Shown here: positions 34,160 to 47,149 of the stretch, piece after piece
Layout: the number at the start of each line of letters is the position of its first letter
How positions within the stretch are numbered: the first letter of the stretch is position 1
From: Callaeas wilsoni
Lineage: Eukaryota > Chordata > Aves > Passeriformes > Callaeidae
Reading direction: 5' to 3'
Assembly (NCBI GenBank): GCA_013398955.1
Contig: VWPU01002083.1
Location: 620,001-684,000, forward strand
Length of the DNA: 64,000 nucleotides
Made by a program: the position numbers and the translations under genes
The notes under the pieces: model-generated
The model's database searches: none
The model's input: the letters and a program-made list of their open reading frames with translations, nothing else
What the model was told of the DNA's origin: nothing

Positions 34160-37100
34160 CAACTAAAGCATGAAAATTCCTGCCCTTGCCAATTTTAATG
34201 AAATATGACCAAGTTTGTTTTAGTGGGGTTTACTTCAAAATGTCCTTTTGTGTCTGAAGAAAGCAAAGTGGCTTTGTCAGCTTTGCTTGTGAGGTAACAA
34301 AAGTACTTGAAATGGAGCTGTAAAGGAGCAGTCTTTCAATTTAGTGGCATTTGGTATCATTCAATAAATGATAGACTAACAGCAGCTAGTGTTTGTCTCA
34401 GAATTTCCCAGGCAGATTTCTCCAATCTTGGGGAAAAAAACAACAGTGAAGAGTAAAGTTCAGGAATATTGAAGCCAAAAATGCCCTTACAAGTCTCTGC
34501 TGTCACGATTGTACAAATGCAGAGTAGGTGGACAGTGGGTGCTTGCCCTGGAGAGGTGAGTTACTGCTCTCAGATCTCCCAGGAGCGGGGGCAACTCTGG
34601 TCTAATCTCTGTGCTTGTGTTCTTCTCCTCTCTGTTTCTACTTCGCCTTTTTTATGACAAGTACTACAGTGAAGATCTGCTTCCTTTTGCTCATTTTTCA
34701 CAGCTTTCCATAATTCCCGGCCCAGTTAACTCTAGCCTTGTTTGGACATGCTTCTCCTACGACAGCTCTGATTTTCACCATGGAGCTGGAAAATCAGATG
34801 GTTTCAAATGGCTGGAGAGTGCTGTCAAACAAGTGGAGATCAGCTTGGTCCCTCAGTCAGAATGTCTGGGATCACTGAATACCTTTGCTTTCAGTGCCCT
34901 TATGGGATAACATTTCTACCCTTATAAATGCCAGGTATGAGACAAGAGCTGTTTTCTTAAGGGAAAAAAAGGTATTAGCCTATCCAAGGAAACTGGCACA
35001 GCTGCTGAACAGCTGAAGGACAAGGAAAACACATCTTCTGGCATCTTTGTTGCTTCACCCAGTTACCCACCTGGCAGTGGATGTGCTCACTTTGCAAATG
35101 TCACTTTGTCGTAACACTTTGTCCTTTGCTGTCTACTGAATTTTATGCAATGACAGTCATGGTGAACTAAAGTTTTCAAGTCCTGAGGGCTAGTTCCATT
35201 CTCGCATGAGATTTTACCTAGTCTTTCCTGAATATTTTAATGCAGCTCCATGTCTTGAATAACTCAGCACTGCTTGGCTTGCAAAATCACAGGTTTTATA
35301 GTAGGAAGGGGAAGAAAACAAGTAGCACTTTACATTGCTCACACTCAGATAGTAACTATGATGGAAAAGTTCAGTCTTTCAGCATCCAAAAGTGTGTGTT
35401 ACAACCTGGCCCCACTTGTTGGATTATCCCTTTCCCTATTGCATGTCCACATATTGTGACAGCAAATAAGCATGCATGTCTGGCCTTCTGTCCCCATTAC
35501 CTCTCCACTTCTTATGACCTTCCAATCTCTTCAGTCCAGGTGTACCCGCAGGTGACCAGCCAGTGACTTAATGACAAATGAGCCCCTTCTCCACCTAAGC
35601 TGTCTCCGTGTCCCCTGTGCTTCTGCGGTTGATGGAACAGAGCTCAGGATCTGCTGCAAACTGTTTATTTTATATTGCTCTATCAGGCACCATTTTGTAT
35701 GGCCAGGATTAATCTGCTGCCCAGGCAGAGCACTGGAGAGGAAAACAAATACTCAGCTTCTGAATGGAAAGGTGACTGCGAGAGAAATTGTGCGAGTTCA
35801 CTGAGCGTTACTGTTACGAAACATCTGTGCTGTTTTGCAGGATTGTGCAGATAACCAGAATGAAATGACTCACCCAGAATGATGGGAGAGAATATGCAAG
35901 ATATTTCTATATCTCTCAGACTCAGGATGTTGTACCTCAACCACCAATATATCTTTGGGGATTTCCCTTTCTGACCATAATATCAAAGCTAAAAACAGAT
36001 CAGAAAAATGCCTGGTTTAAAATGAGATCTATTTTGTGGGTTGAGAGAAAACCACTGAAAAATCCCAGATCATTCTGCCAAGCCTATGAATTACAAATAC
36101 CAGACATGCTGGCTCAAGCAAATCCTTAGTTGCCAAACGCTCACCGTTATCTTCTTTGTGAAGTTGCTTGCAGGTGTCAAGCTGCCGTGAGCTTAGCAGA
36201 CACCACAGATTTCCTTGGACAGCCTAATACCTTTCCTGAGAGACATCTGTAGTCAGGACACAGCTGGAAACAAATGTGCCCCGTGTCTTCTCTGTCATAA
36301 CTCATCTTTCCAGGGAGGCTCATGGAAGGACTCTGTGCTATGATGGTTTTCTTGTTTGAGGCAGGAGAAAGCACCATTCAGTGCTGAGGCCTTTCAGCTT
36401 CTCCAAGACGTGGCCTGTAGCATTTCCTTCCTCACCTGGAATGCAGAATTTCTCCTTCTCCCTGGCTGCCTGCTGGCTGTGCCCTGCTGCTGAAGGGGAT
36501 TTGTGATTTGTTTCAGAAGGACCATGGTTAGAGCTCTACCCTCTGTTCTGCAGGATGTGGCTGCCACAAGCATCAGGCTTTGTTCGCTCGGTTAGATTGA
36601 GAAGGCTGGTTGTGGGGATTTGAGCCGCTTTCAGCACTGTCTCTTGCTACATTTGTACCTGAGGGTCTTTATGATCACATATTCCGCAAGTGGCTGAACT
36701 GGCTGCTGGTTCCTGGGCTGCTTTTCTCCCCGTCTGCTCTTCTTCTGCCCAAGCTCTCTGCTCTGGGATCCGCTGATGGACAGTCAGCCCCTCTGTTCTG
36801 CACTGCTCTCTCCTGCAGGGACTGCTGATGCAGCAGCTTCGGAGTCGGACCCTCTACGAGATGAAATCGTGCACTTAAAACTCCCCTGTTAACAACATTC
36901 AAAATATGATCCGTTAATCAAAAGCACATTGCTAAAAATACTCCCAGTGCTTCTCGTGCTAATTCCAACAAAGAATAAACTTTCACGGCAATCTGTAAGT
37001 CGAGTGAGTTTTCAGCAAAAGTATACACAAAGAAAAGAAAATCTATAACTTTCAAGTAATTTAATCGAAAGGATACATTTACAAGTTGCCAAGTATATTT

Positions 37101-39020
37101 TGGGAATGTTGTTAAACTAATGAATTCTGAGGAATGACACCACTTAGATTCAACATGATAATAAGCACAGAGATATCCCTTGTTGATCTCAATTTCTTCC
37201 CACTGGGAGCCTTATTAAGCCTGGCAGTGAGTCTCAGAAAGTTTTTGCTAGGAATGGGCTGTTAAGACCAAAGGAATACTGTGCCATTAGAGGTGGTAAC
37301 AGGCGAAATATTGGGGATAAGCAAGAACATTTTGAGTAAGTTGGGAAACCTTGAAAAGAAAAAAAGTTTCTTTTGAAGGGCAAATCAGAGGAATTCTTAG
37401 CATTAAAATTGCCTTGTTCCATGTTTTGTTCAGTCAGTCTAATAAATAGAGAAATCATATAACTTTAGTGACCACTCACACATTTCAGGGGAGAGCTCTT
37501 GAGCAGAGTCCTGCTGTGATCATATCACGACCAACTGTGCATAATTTGTTTGCACCATTTCCTTGCTGAAGAAATTCTCAAGAAAGGTGAAATCATAAAA
37601 CAAACAAAAAAAACCCCATGATGTGTTCATGTAAAAGCTCTGAGTAGAAAAACCAAGAAGATACATTCCTCCATAAGAAAAAGTTCATAATGAATAATTC
37701 AACTTGCTATACTAGTTACTGCAAGTCCTGCCCTAGTTAGCCAGGCTGCAGAGTGCTGAGTTAATGAAGGCTACTGCTCTGACAGAGAAGGGAAAGAGCA
37801 CGATTTCAGCAGACTTACAAATATATCTCTCTATCTATATTTTAAACTTCATTAAGTGGAGTTAATAAAACTATAAAGGCATATCCTTAGAGTGCAGTAC
37901 TTGAGTGCTCCCATTAATTCAACTGTTGTTCCTTATGTTTAGAGTTAAGCAAATGCTTTTAACAATTTGCTAAATCCAGTCTCTGCTCCATGGACTGGAA
38001 GTTACCTTTGCATTTGTACTGCCCAAACAGTTAAGAAATGATAAAGGAACAACTCCTGAAATTATTAAGAGCTTGACCTGTCTGCATAATACTCATAATA
38101 ATAACTCTTTTCATCAAAGAGATTCTCACTGAAGCCTGGGAGGGTGTAATTTTCTCGGGGGCCATTGTGCGTGTGATCCACAACGCTGTCTCATCAAATA
38201 ATCAAGCGCTGTGCTGCCGCTGGGATGTGTCAAGTTACACAAAGAAAATTATGCTTTTTGTGTGTCCATGAAACGAGAGTTCAGGGAGGCTTTTTAGGAT
38301 GGGAAGTATTAAAAAGGAAAAAAAAAAGAAGAAATATTTTCCATCTCCAAATGCACAGCTAAAGAAGAAAAAATCCTTTTCCTTTCTCCTTAAATCTTTC
38401 TCCTTAAATAACAATGATCACAAGCAGCAGACTGTTGTGACAAAAGAGCAGAAGAAAGCACTTAAATGCACAACTCCAAAACAGACAAAGGATAATTACA
38501 AGGTAGACATGACATAGGTGAAGTGGCTTCTGCTTTTAAGGAAAACAAGATTAAGGAAAGCAGTATGGTTCCTTTTTTTATCCACCCAATCTAATCCCAA
38601 CTCCAAACAAGGAGTGGCACAGAGGCATCACAGTTTGGCACTGTGACCCCAGCTGAGGAAATTGCCAAAGTGCTTGTGTGCCATTAGCATGGCGTGCTAA
38701 ATGTTCAATATGAGCTTTGTGGAATTTGGTGATTTGGAGCTTTTTAAGCAGCGCTTGTTTAGAGCTGGATGTTTTTAATACTGTTAGTTATGGCAGTTAG
38801 AAAGAGGTTTGCACCAGTAAAACACGCTCTTAGCTGTATGCATGCTAGTCTGGTCCGTAGCAGTGTCACTTAACTTATTCTGCTTCTCTTTTTAATACAG
38901 ACAATATTTCATTTGCTGCTTTTATCTTCTGTTCGGCTTTAAGCTCTTGGGTTAGGGACCTTGAATGTCCTATTGCAGTTATTTTCCAGTTATAGATATT
39001 GAGGGGGAATTTAAGAAGTG
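34160..39020. other. Gene-free unique sequence
   Basis: No recognised gene, RNA or repeat family. Frames are short. A-rich sequence at 38317-38350 makes a lysine-rich frame that is clearly compositional. The part from about 38120 to 38265 is a complex, CpG-containing block with TCATCAAATAATCAAGCGC and GTGTCAAGTTACAC words and may be a conserved non-coding element. The rest shows nothing I can name. Confidence 0.6.
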
Positions 39021-39023
39021 TTC

Positions 39024-39082
39024 AGCTCCAGACCAGCTCTGCTCTGCTGGAGTCAATGGGAGTTTTCCCATAGGTAGGGTGG
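39024..39082. repeat. Palindromic amniote repeat, copy 2
   Basis: AGCTCCAGACCAGCTCTGCTC, followed by TGGAGTCAATGGGAGTTTTCCC, matches the GAAGTCAATGG-type repeat family described at 20898. Only one arm is clear; the second is degraded. This is an old dispersed repeat with no coding content. Confidence 0.6.
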
Positions 39083-39785
39083 GTGGGACAAGGAGGGTAG
39101 ATCTTGGGTGTTCCAGGAAATTTCCTCCACCAGTGCAAATAACTCAGCAAGTCACTTTGGCAATGGCCAAGTATGTTTTATGGTTTTTTGTCCATGTTAA
39201 GTTACTGAAAGTCTCGCTTTGACCAAATCCAGGATTAGATGTTTGCATTTTTAGAGCTCTCAGATTTAGCTCTTGTTCCCGGTGCACAGGCAGAGACTCT
39301 TTACTGTAAAATCTGTAACTTTGGCGTGGGTCAGATCATCTTCCTCTGCTGAGAAGCAGAGTTTGCTGCAGCGGGTGGCTCAAGAACCTGCTTCTTAAGG
39401 TCAAATCAGGGGTCACTTTTCCAACCACAAGCTGAAAAATCACTACAGCTGGGCAAATATTGCAAAAAGCATTTATCTAGGAGAGGCCACGTGTTCGCCT
39501 CAGTGACACTTGCTTTCTGCAAATATTCATGTAAATAACCTTTGTTTGCACAGTAAAACAAAGTATTGCAGAGACCATACTCCAACTGTGCTCACCTGGC
39601 TGTTTGGAGAGGTCCTCCAAAGGCCTGGACTATGAAATTATATATGGACTAATGGAATAAAAACATTTGATTATCATGAGTCTTCCTTGACCATCAGAAA
39701 TGGAAAAGAAAATCTCAAAGTATTGCAGGATTTGTGACAGAATTATGACAGCTGGTAACTAAATTTAATATCTTTATGCTTTTTG

Positions 39786-39865
39786 ATCTTTGTAAAATGG
39801 AGATAATACTTCCTTAATGCTAAAGGGCTGAATATGAGGATGAAATAGTTTAAAACTTTGAGGTT
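39786..39865 (+). mobile_element. MIR-type SINE fragment
   Basis: ATCTTTGTAAAATGGAGATAATACTTCC, then TATGAGGATGAAATAG and AAAACTTTGAGG, follow the MIR order of CTGTAAAATGGGGATAATA, GTTGTGAGGATTAAAT and the 3' GCTTTGAG block. Only the 3' half remains. It lies about 500 bases from the L3/CR1 relic and is independent of it. Confidence 0.65.
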
Positions 39866-40369
39866 CTCAGCTTTTGAACTGTCAGGGGCTGAGTAATAGA
39901 CAGACAGATTAAAATGTTGATCAGTTAATGGCTGCGCCAGTTAATGGACAAGTTGTTCATAGAACAAAAGAGAAAAATCTTGAGTGAATTGGGTTAGCAC
40001 TATTGGATTGCAGTGCTAGTGTCCAGCACTCTCGGTCACAGCTTCATTCTACCCCTGAAGGACGCATCTCCTTTACCTGTGGAGGATTTTTCTGTTATCA
40101 CCTCGCACCCTATTCTTAATCACCATTTTGCAGAAAAACAATAGCACCTGTCCTTTCCCTGCCTCTTTACACTCCGAGCTGTTCTTGCAGTTTCTCCAGT
40201 TTGCATTGTGCGGAGATGTCTGTTATCCTGCCTGTCTTTAGCTCTGTCTCCTCACACGAGGCCTCTCTCTACTTCCCTCGCAGTTCTGTGTCTTCTGACG
40301 ATGTGCACGCTTCACTTTCCATCCCCCTCTCGGGTGGGTCACTGGTGCATGAACAAGCCCCCACCTCTG

Positions 40370-40800
40370 CTCCCACAGGCACTCCACTTCTCACCTCTCG
40401 CCGTTACCCCATCTGTATCCATTTATCACCACTTTCCAACTTGTCTAACCTCGGTTACTGAGCCATTCTTTTTTGTAGCCAATTGAGAATTTCACTATCA
40501 ATGCCAGACTTATTAACCCTAAGTCTTTTATGTGGTATTGTATGGAGGAAAAAAAAAAAAGCCTTGTGGAAGTCCAAGTCAATTATGTCTGCTGCTTCAG
40601 GCCTGTCAGCTCTCATCGTCACCTCCACTCCAAGGAGTTAATCATATTTGCTGAGGATGACCTACTCTTCATAAATGGATTCTGCTGGCTGCCCTTGCTT
40701 AGCTTCCCATTGCAGGAGCCCGTGTGGCATCTATAATCTTTCCCAATACTGGGGGATATGGTATAATAACTCTCTAATTTTGTCATTCCTCCAGCCAACT
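40370..40800 (-). mobile_element. L3/CR1-clade LINE, reverse-transcriptase relic
   Basis: Read on the minus strand, this is part of a CR1/L3-type reverse transcriptase, broken by stops and frameshifts. A segment around 40620-40700 reads KGSQQNPFMKSRSSSANMI, like the family's SQHGFxKGRSCLTNL block. About 30 residues later, at 40561-40594, comes EAADIIDLDFHKA, which fits the catalytic motif A pattern (A/V)D(I/V)IYLDFxKAFD. After an A-rich insertion (T-rich on minus, 40549-40560) comes TIPHKRLR, like DTVPHxxL. Sequence down to about 40370 fits the following antisense segment. The copy is dead and old. Confidence 0.8.
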
Positions 40801-40804
40801 GGCC

Positions 40805-43800
40805 CCATCTACCATTACTTTTGTCACCGACAGGAGCCTGAGAGTGATTTCTCCCCTAAAGGACTGGACCAAAATGACAGCCCCTGTAACAGGCACAAGC
40901 ACACAGCACAAGGTGACGGCTGCTGAGCTCCTGAGCTGCAGAGAGAAAGAGTGGAGAGAATCTGCAGGCACCCAGGGTGAGCCAGAAGATGCTGGGCCAT
41001 GTCCCCGCCGCGGGTCAGGAGCAGAACTGGGAATGGAGCTGGCTCTTCTGATGTCCCTGGGCCTTGCTCTGGCCCTGACTATTTTTAGCTGGGAAAAAGC
41101 CCTGGCAGCCTCTTGGTAATGGTGTCCTCCAGCACACGAGCAAAAGGTACACGGCGCCATGTGTATCATCGGGGTGTTTCTGTTAACAAAGGCTAATCAA
41201 GCAGCAGATTGGAAAAGCAGAGCTGACACGCGTGATGAATGTACGGTGGGGCAGAGGGTGATCGTATGTAATGAAATATGTCAATTCAAGTCATAATAAA
41301 AACAACGAACGGAAGACCTGACAGGGAGGGTGGAATCCATCTCAGCGAGGGCGAGCTGTCTGTGCCAGGGCCCACGGGCTGGGCTGCTCCTGGCGTCAGG
41401 GGAAGGAGACACGTGGCCCCAGAGGATGACCTGCCACCCGGCACCGGCCCCGAGCTTGAGGTGACCTGTCCTCCAGAGGGGCATGTCTTTATCTTCTGTT
41501 GCAGACACAGCTTTGGTGGCTGATTTTTAGCAGTCTAATGCTAGGAGAAGGCAGAAAGGCTTTCCTAATTACATGGCTTGATGTAGTTACATGGTCTTTT
41601 GGATTTGTCAGAGTAGCTAAAGCATCCCTTCTCCTCCCTACCCCACAGCACCCTGCAGGACACAATCCGATCCCAAGGCAAAGAAGAGAACAGTGTTTCC
41701 TGTGGATTATAATAATTGCATCAGGGGAGCTGCTAGACTGAGCTTTGTATCCTTACTCCCATGTTACCCATGGCCCCAGACAGTGAACTAAGGCCTGGCC
41801 TTGAGGAACAGGGACTCTCTGCTCAGCCACAGCATCCAGAAACCGAGAAAATCAACCTGGAACTCCTACAATGAGAGTCTCTTCAGTAATACCTGAATAC
41901 TTTGGAGTGTCACGTTGAAAAGAGAAGAGGCTGCTTGCCATGTAAATAGACACCAGGGACAGGTTATATTTTTTTAGACTGCAGTCTAAAAGGTGGGGGG
42001 ATTATACTTACTATCTATGGTTATTTATTAGAACTGCAGTCAAACCCAGGTTACAGTACAGCAACAGTAACTGCAGTCTGAAAAGTCATATCAAGGGAAA
42101 CTGAGCTTAAACTCCCCCCAAAAAGGAAAAAAAAAAGAGAGTTCTAATGATAATCCTTGCAGAGTAGGTTTGCACGTCTTTGTCTTCAACGGGAAATTTT
42201 TTTATAGCAAAACAGTCATTTTGACAAAAAGGACAGTTAAGTGTCACTTCTTGCTAGTTAGTCATGAAGTTGTCCTTATTGTGTGCAGGTATTTCAAGTA
42301 CTGCGTAAATGTCACTCCACCAACACAATTCTCTTGTATATCTGGACCTGAATCTAATAGTTGCATTATACTAATAGCACCATAAGAATTAGATTCTCAT
42401 TGTAAAATGAGGAAAAGTTCACTGTAATTTGTGGGATCAGATCTAAATAAAATACTCTTATTTTATTGAAAATGCCATGGATCCACTTGCTCTGTGTTAA
42501 CTAAGATCCTGAGACCTCAAAAGATCCTCCTAGAGTACGTGACACCTGGGCTTCACAACTTCTCTATTCCTAATTACACAAATTAGGAGGCTTGTGTTTA
42601 AAACTTTTGTGTTGGTTTTGGTTTATATATCTCCTATTCCTCACTCCTAGTAACCAAATTCTAAGTAAAACTCGTTTTTCCTTTTTCTTTATTTCCCACC
42701 CCCCCCCCCAGTTCTCCATCTGCCTGTAGTTAAATGTAGAAGCCATATGAAGTCTGTGTTGCCTTTCTTGTGTTTTCACAGCAGACTGTTACTGTAAGGG
42801 AAGCTTCCATGAGGAGCCAGGGACCATGCACTGCATTAGCATCTGAGCAGGCAGTGCAAAAAATCAGATCTGATTCTGCCTGTGGAAGATAAATGAGCCA
42901 GAGTCCCCAATGCCCAAGATTTGGTCATCTCTTTATGAGTTCTGAAGTACCGATTAGCAGCTTTGATGAGTGCTAGGGGAGATGAAGTCTACCTTGAACA
43001 ATGTTAGAAAGCTGAATCAAATCACTTGAAATCTCCCAGAGGGAGAAACAGCCTGAACTGGTTATAGGTTTATATGAACAGTCTGATGGTGGGGGGAAAA
43101 GTGAGCATTTGTTTCTTGAAGAAAAACCTCCCAAGGATTTACTCTTATCTATAAGAGCTACTTCTCCAGCCATTTTACAGATGTAGTCAGGCAGATTTGC
43201 TGAAGATTTTCCCCCATTCTGTGTCTTTTCCACCAAGAGGTGCAACCTGCTAAGATGAAGCAGGTGAAAATGAACTTCTCATGTGCTCTGCCAAGGCCTG
43301 TTCAAGGTGGCCCTGAGGAATATTTCAGGACAGGATGTCGTTCCAAATCACTACACAGTCAAGGAATGTGGATTCTATGCTCATGTGTGGGTTGCTGGAC
43401 ACAAAGAATATGAGCACACAGTTAAAACTGAGTTACTCTGGCTTAGCAAGTCACTGTGTGTCAGTGGAGTCACAGGAACTGCTTTTGGATTTGTTTTTAG
43501 CAAAGCAGGATTGATGAAAGTGCCCTCAAGCTTTCAGCTGGAGTTCTGCCTCTTCCTCATTAGAAATGAGCTCATCTTCACTGATAACAGACCCTAAAGC
43601 CATTTGCTTACCTGTGCCCTAAATCTCTCCGTGCCAGGCACTTCAGAACTGGAGTTGAGCACTCCTAAAGTTTGCTGGAGTTTTATATCTCTGTTTGGGG
43701 TCAGAAACTGATACCAGAGCTCCCAGACATTTTTTACCAGTCTTTGGCAGAGGTGGCTGTGGCAGAGCAGTGACAGCACAGAGGCAGGGACATTTACTCT

Positions 43801-44858
43801 GTGCCCTGCCTCAGGCTGCGTTGGCGGGGGCCAAAATCTCTCCAGCGTTTTCCTGCTCACCTTTTCATTGCAGGACTGGGAATAGCAAGGTTCTCTGAGC
43901 TTGAGCCCACAGACTGGGTGGGCAAGAGGAAGAACTGCTGCACCCTCTTCTTGTGGGAGAAGTGGAGCCATGGTGGTCCTGCCACCTGACCACTGTCACT
44001 GCAGAAGCCTATAGTGCAACCAGCCAGTATTTTCCAATCCCAGAAAAGTGGACCCAGAGGAGAGGGATTCCTTCCTTCTGCAAACAGTTGTCTCCGTGAC
44101 TGTCCCTGTACTTAGTTTGACAGAAAGGCCAAAATGAATGAGCTGGGAGCAGCTGATGCTTTGAGAGTGGTGGAAGATATGGAGTACACTGCTATCAATG
44201 CCCTAACTCTGCAGCAGGGATGCTCCAAATCCTGCCAATTTGCTGGCAGATAACAACTCCCTCATCCCCCTCTATTACAGCTTGCATAGTCACTTGAGGC
44301 CTTTCCTTAAAATCTTGGTCTGGGAGGATGAACTGAGATCCAGCTGAACGTAGTTCATTTCCTTTTTAATGCATTCAGTGGATGCTCTGAAGCAGATTTT
44401 GATGCCAGACATCTGTGCTGCTTGCACGCACCCAGGAAAGGCTTGTTCTGTCATGACAGAGCTTAGAGCAGGATTATTTGTGTCTGATAGTGATGCTTGG
44501 TAGCAACTCCTGAAGCCTTGAACATTGCAGAGCATCGGAGGCTGTCACTGTCAGTGCTTTCTTCACTGCAGGGAGCTATGTAAGTAATGTTCAGCCTAAT
44601 TTAGAAGAAAAATGAGTTGGATTTGCAGCAAGAGTGTTTTTTCTACAGTAGTCAGTGAAGTGGAACCCCAGACAGCAGTGAGGAGATCCCATCTGGGGCT
44701 GTGTGTGGTGACTGAGGGGCTTAGGAGGAAAAGTGTTCTACCTGAAGGGCAGTCACAGCGTGGGTGATGGCAGTGCTGTGCAGCAGACCCCTTGCTGGCA
44801 GCTCAGACCCTGCCTTGTGCCTCTGGAGTCAGGGCTGTGCATATGGGGAAATGTTTTT
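40805..44858. other. Gene-free sequence with a palindrome cluster
   Basis: No recognised gene. A GC-richer patch at 40950-41480 carries mirrored frames on both strands. The part from about 41125 to 41310 is a complex, CpG-containing block (ACGGCGCCATG, GACACGCGTGATG) followed by AT-rich sequence, a candidate conserved element. The part from 41970 to 42080 holds the palindrome cluster listed separately. An 11-C run lies at 42699-42709. The rest is unremarkable. Confidence 0.6.
41972..41991. repeat. 20-bp perfect palindrome
   Basis: TTTTAGACTGCAGTCTAAAA is an exact 20-base palindrome with no loop. Its nine-base core ACTGCAGTC (41978-41986) recurs at 42033-42041 and 42070-42078, each inside a partly different flank. 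A perfect 20-mer palindrome is rare by chance in a window this size (about 0.06 expected with equal base use). It could be a dimeric protein-binding site or a cruciform-prone site. No known factor was recognised. Confidence 0.95.
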
Positions 44859-44861
44859 ATT

Positions 44862-44922
44862 GTTTGTTTATTTATCTATTTATTTATTTATCTATTTATT
44901 TATCTATTTATTTATTTATTTC
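44862..44922. repeat. (TTTA/TCTA)n microsatellite
   Basis: About fifteen tetranucleotide units, mostly TTTA with interspersed TCTA. Because the tract is stop-free in two plus-strand frames, it creates spurious open frames rich in tyrosine, leucine, phenylalanine and isoleucine. Confidence 0.97.
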
Positions 44923-47149
44923 CAGGTGCAGGATAGTCCTTCATCTAAAAGCTATTACATGAAATCACTTAGAAGGTCTTTAGGCTTGTCCTTTGCTCAG
45001 TATTTTCATAACAAGTGCTTGCTTGTGCTCTCCCTTTGGGCTGGGATGGGACAGGTGACAAGTGGGTGAAGACACCATAATACTGTGAGTCTATTTTGAC
45101 CTGAAGAAAAAGAATCAGCCAATAGAAAGAGAATTCAGCTTCAGGAGATACTAGCTTTGCCTTCTGTTCTTTTTCCCTCATTGAATGGAGCAAATGGTCA
45201 GTGAGGAGTTGAACTTTAAGCCCAGACCAAATATTTCAGGTATATAAAATGATTTGAATAGAAAGCTTGGGATCCTTACAGCTCTGCTTCCCCTGGGAAC
45301 AAAAGAGCTTTAGAAGCACAAGGGGAAGCCAGAAAAGCTTAGTTAAGCCCTAATGATTGCTGAAGGAAACCAGTAAAACTAAAAGAGGAAACAAGTCCCA
45401 GTATAAATCTACCCGCCCGCTCTGACCTGGGGAGGTTACTTTGTGGGCTGTGGTTTTGAATGCCTACAGTTCACAAAGACCCCCTCCTCCTCTCCTGCCC
45501 CCACACTCATGGTGGTGGAGGGTTTGCAGGGCAGAGGGACTGCTCAGCAGGAAAGGAATTTTCCCACTAAGCATTAACCAGGGAGGAAAACTGATCACAG
45601 GGTTTCCCGGAAGCCAGGCAATGCAAAACAAGTAATACAAACATCTCAAACCATTCAGAATCACGGTCCTTTCATGGCACCTGCTGCCTGCACAGGATGT
45701 CCCGTGGAACTGATGCCTCAGCTCCTTACTCCCATGAGAATTTTGAGGCAGTGTCACATAGCCACTGACAAAACGCAGAACAGGGACGTAGCAACGGAGA
45801 GCAGCAGGAACCCTGATGCTGTGGTAGGAAATAGGCTGGTGGGAGTCAGCTACACAGCAGAAGGTGGTAGGTCCTATCCAACTGGAGCAGTGCCTATCCA
45901 TTTGGAGAGGTGTGAGCCCTTTTCTGGACTGTTACTACGTAGCACCCATAGCAGCCAAGGGTTGTGGTGCTTGCCCCAGGACCAGAAAGCTCTCTCGTGA
46001 TACAAAGACATCTGGAGTTGATGGATTGTGCGCTGTGTTACCTGCCCTGATTGTCCCATCCACTGCTCAACACTCACCACAGGCTGGAATCTCACTAGTC
46101 CTGAAGGGCTGATGGATGGATTCTTTTCCTTTTCTTCTTTGTCTGCGTTTGACTGAAGAGTGATGAAGGCAAGAGAATCCTGTAGAAACTACTCTAAACA
46201 TGTACTGCACAGGAGAGTGCAAGGGGGAAAGGTTTATGGCTGCAGTGGTAGATATCTAATCCTCTACAGCATTTTTCCACAGAAAAGCGACATGGGGTCC
46301 CTAAACTTTTGAGCTGCCTCAAGAAGATTTTATCAGCCCTCCTTTGCCTGCTTGGCTCACGTGTATTCCAGATGTTGGTTTGAAGGGTGGAGGGAAGCTT
46401 CTAATTCTTGAGCCTGGTGGTGTGGGGTCTCTCCATCCACCACTTCTCCATATTTAACTGTTGCCTTGGGTTCCTTAACTGCTGTTGGCATTGTCATTAA
46501 ACTGCGTGCTCTACAAATCTCTTCCCAGAGTATCCTTCTTTTCCAAAGAGAAAGTTGCTCAGAAGACATCTTATGTACCTTCTTCACAAAAGCACTGTCT
46601 TTTCCATACTGGGGTTATCCCAGCATTTAGAATTCCTCCAGGACAGAATGTTGATAAGTAGCTCCAGATCAACATCCAGCAGCCTTCCCAAGCCTTCCCA
46701 AAATCAGTGTAATAACAAGTTCAGGTAGATCCTGTTCATCCTTGTGTCACTGTAACTCTTCACAGTGTTATCCAGGCTTTGTTATCATTAAGATAAAGCT
46801 TCAGATTTTGCAGGTAGACAACGCCTTAGGCATGGTGCCAGCAGCCAGAGGAAGTTAGTAAAGTAAAGAAGTGCAGATCAAATACTGTTATCAGCCGCTC
46901 TAAATAAGAGTTATATTCCTTTGGGCTCCTCAGACACAAGCAACTGAATGCTCCATTGGGTTTTTACACCTGGGTTTCCCTAAGAAAAGAGAATTTTTGG
47001 AATAAATGCAACTTGTCTGACATACAGAGAGAGAGCTTTAGGGAAATTATTTCTCTGCTACATTATTAAGGGTACTAGGCTCATACTTGAAGTTTACTAG
47101 TACTAGCAAAAGCCCTGAACAGGGGTTTGTTTTTGCATTAAAAATCTTG

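Noticed and set aside
43168..43195. Possible antisense MIR (CCATTTTACAGATG)
   Set aside because: Only one short block matches, and the flanks do not follow MIR order.
44733..45069. Plus frames rich in tyrosine, leucine and isoleucine, resembling a membrane protein
   Set aside because: The hydrophobic part is translation of the TTTA/TCTA microsatellite.
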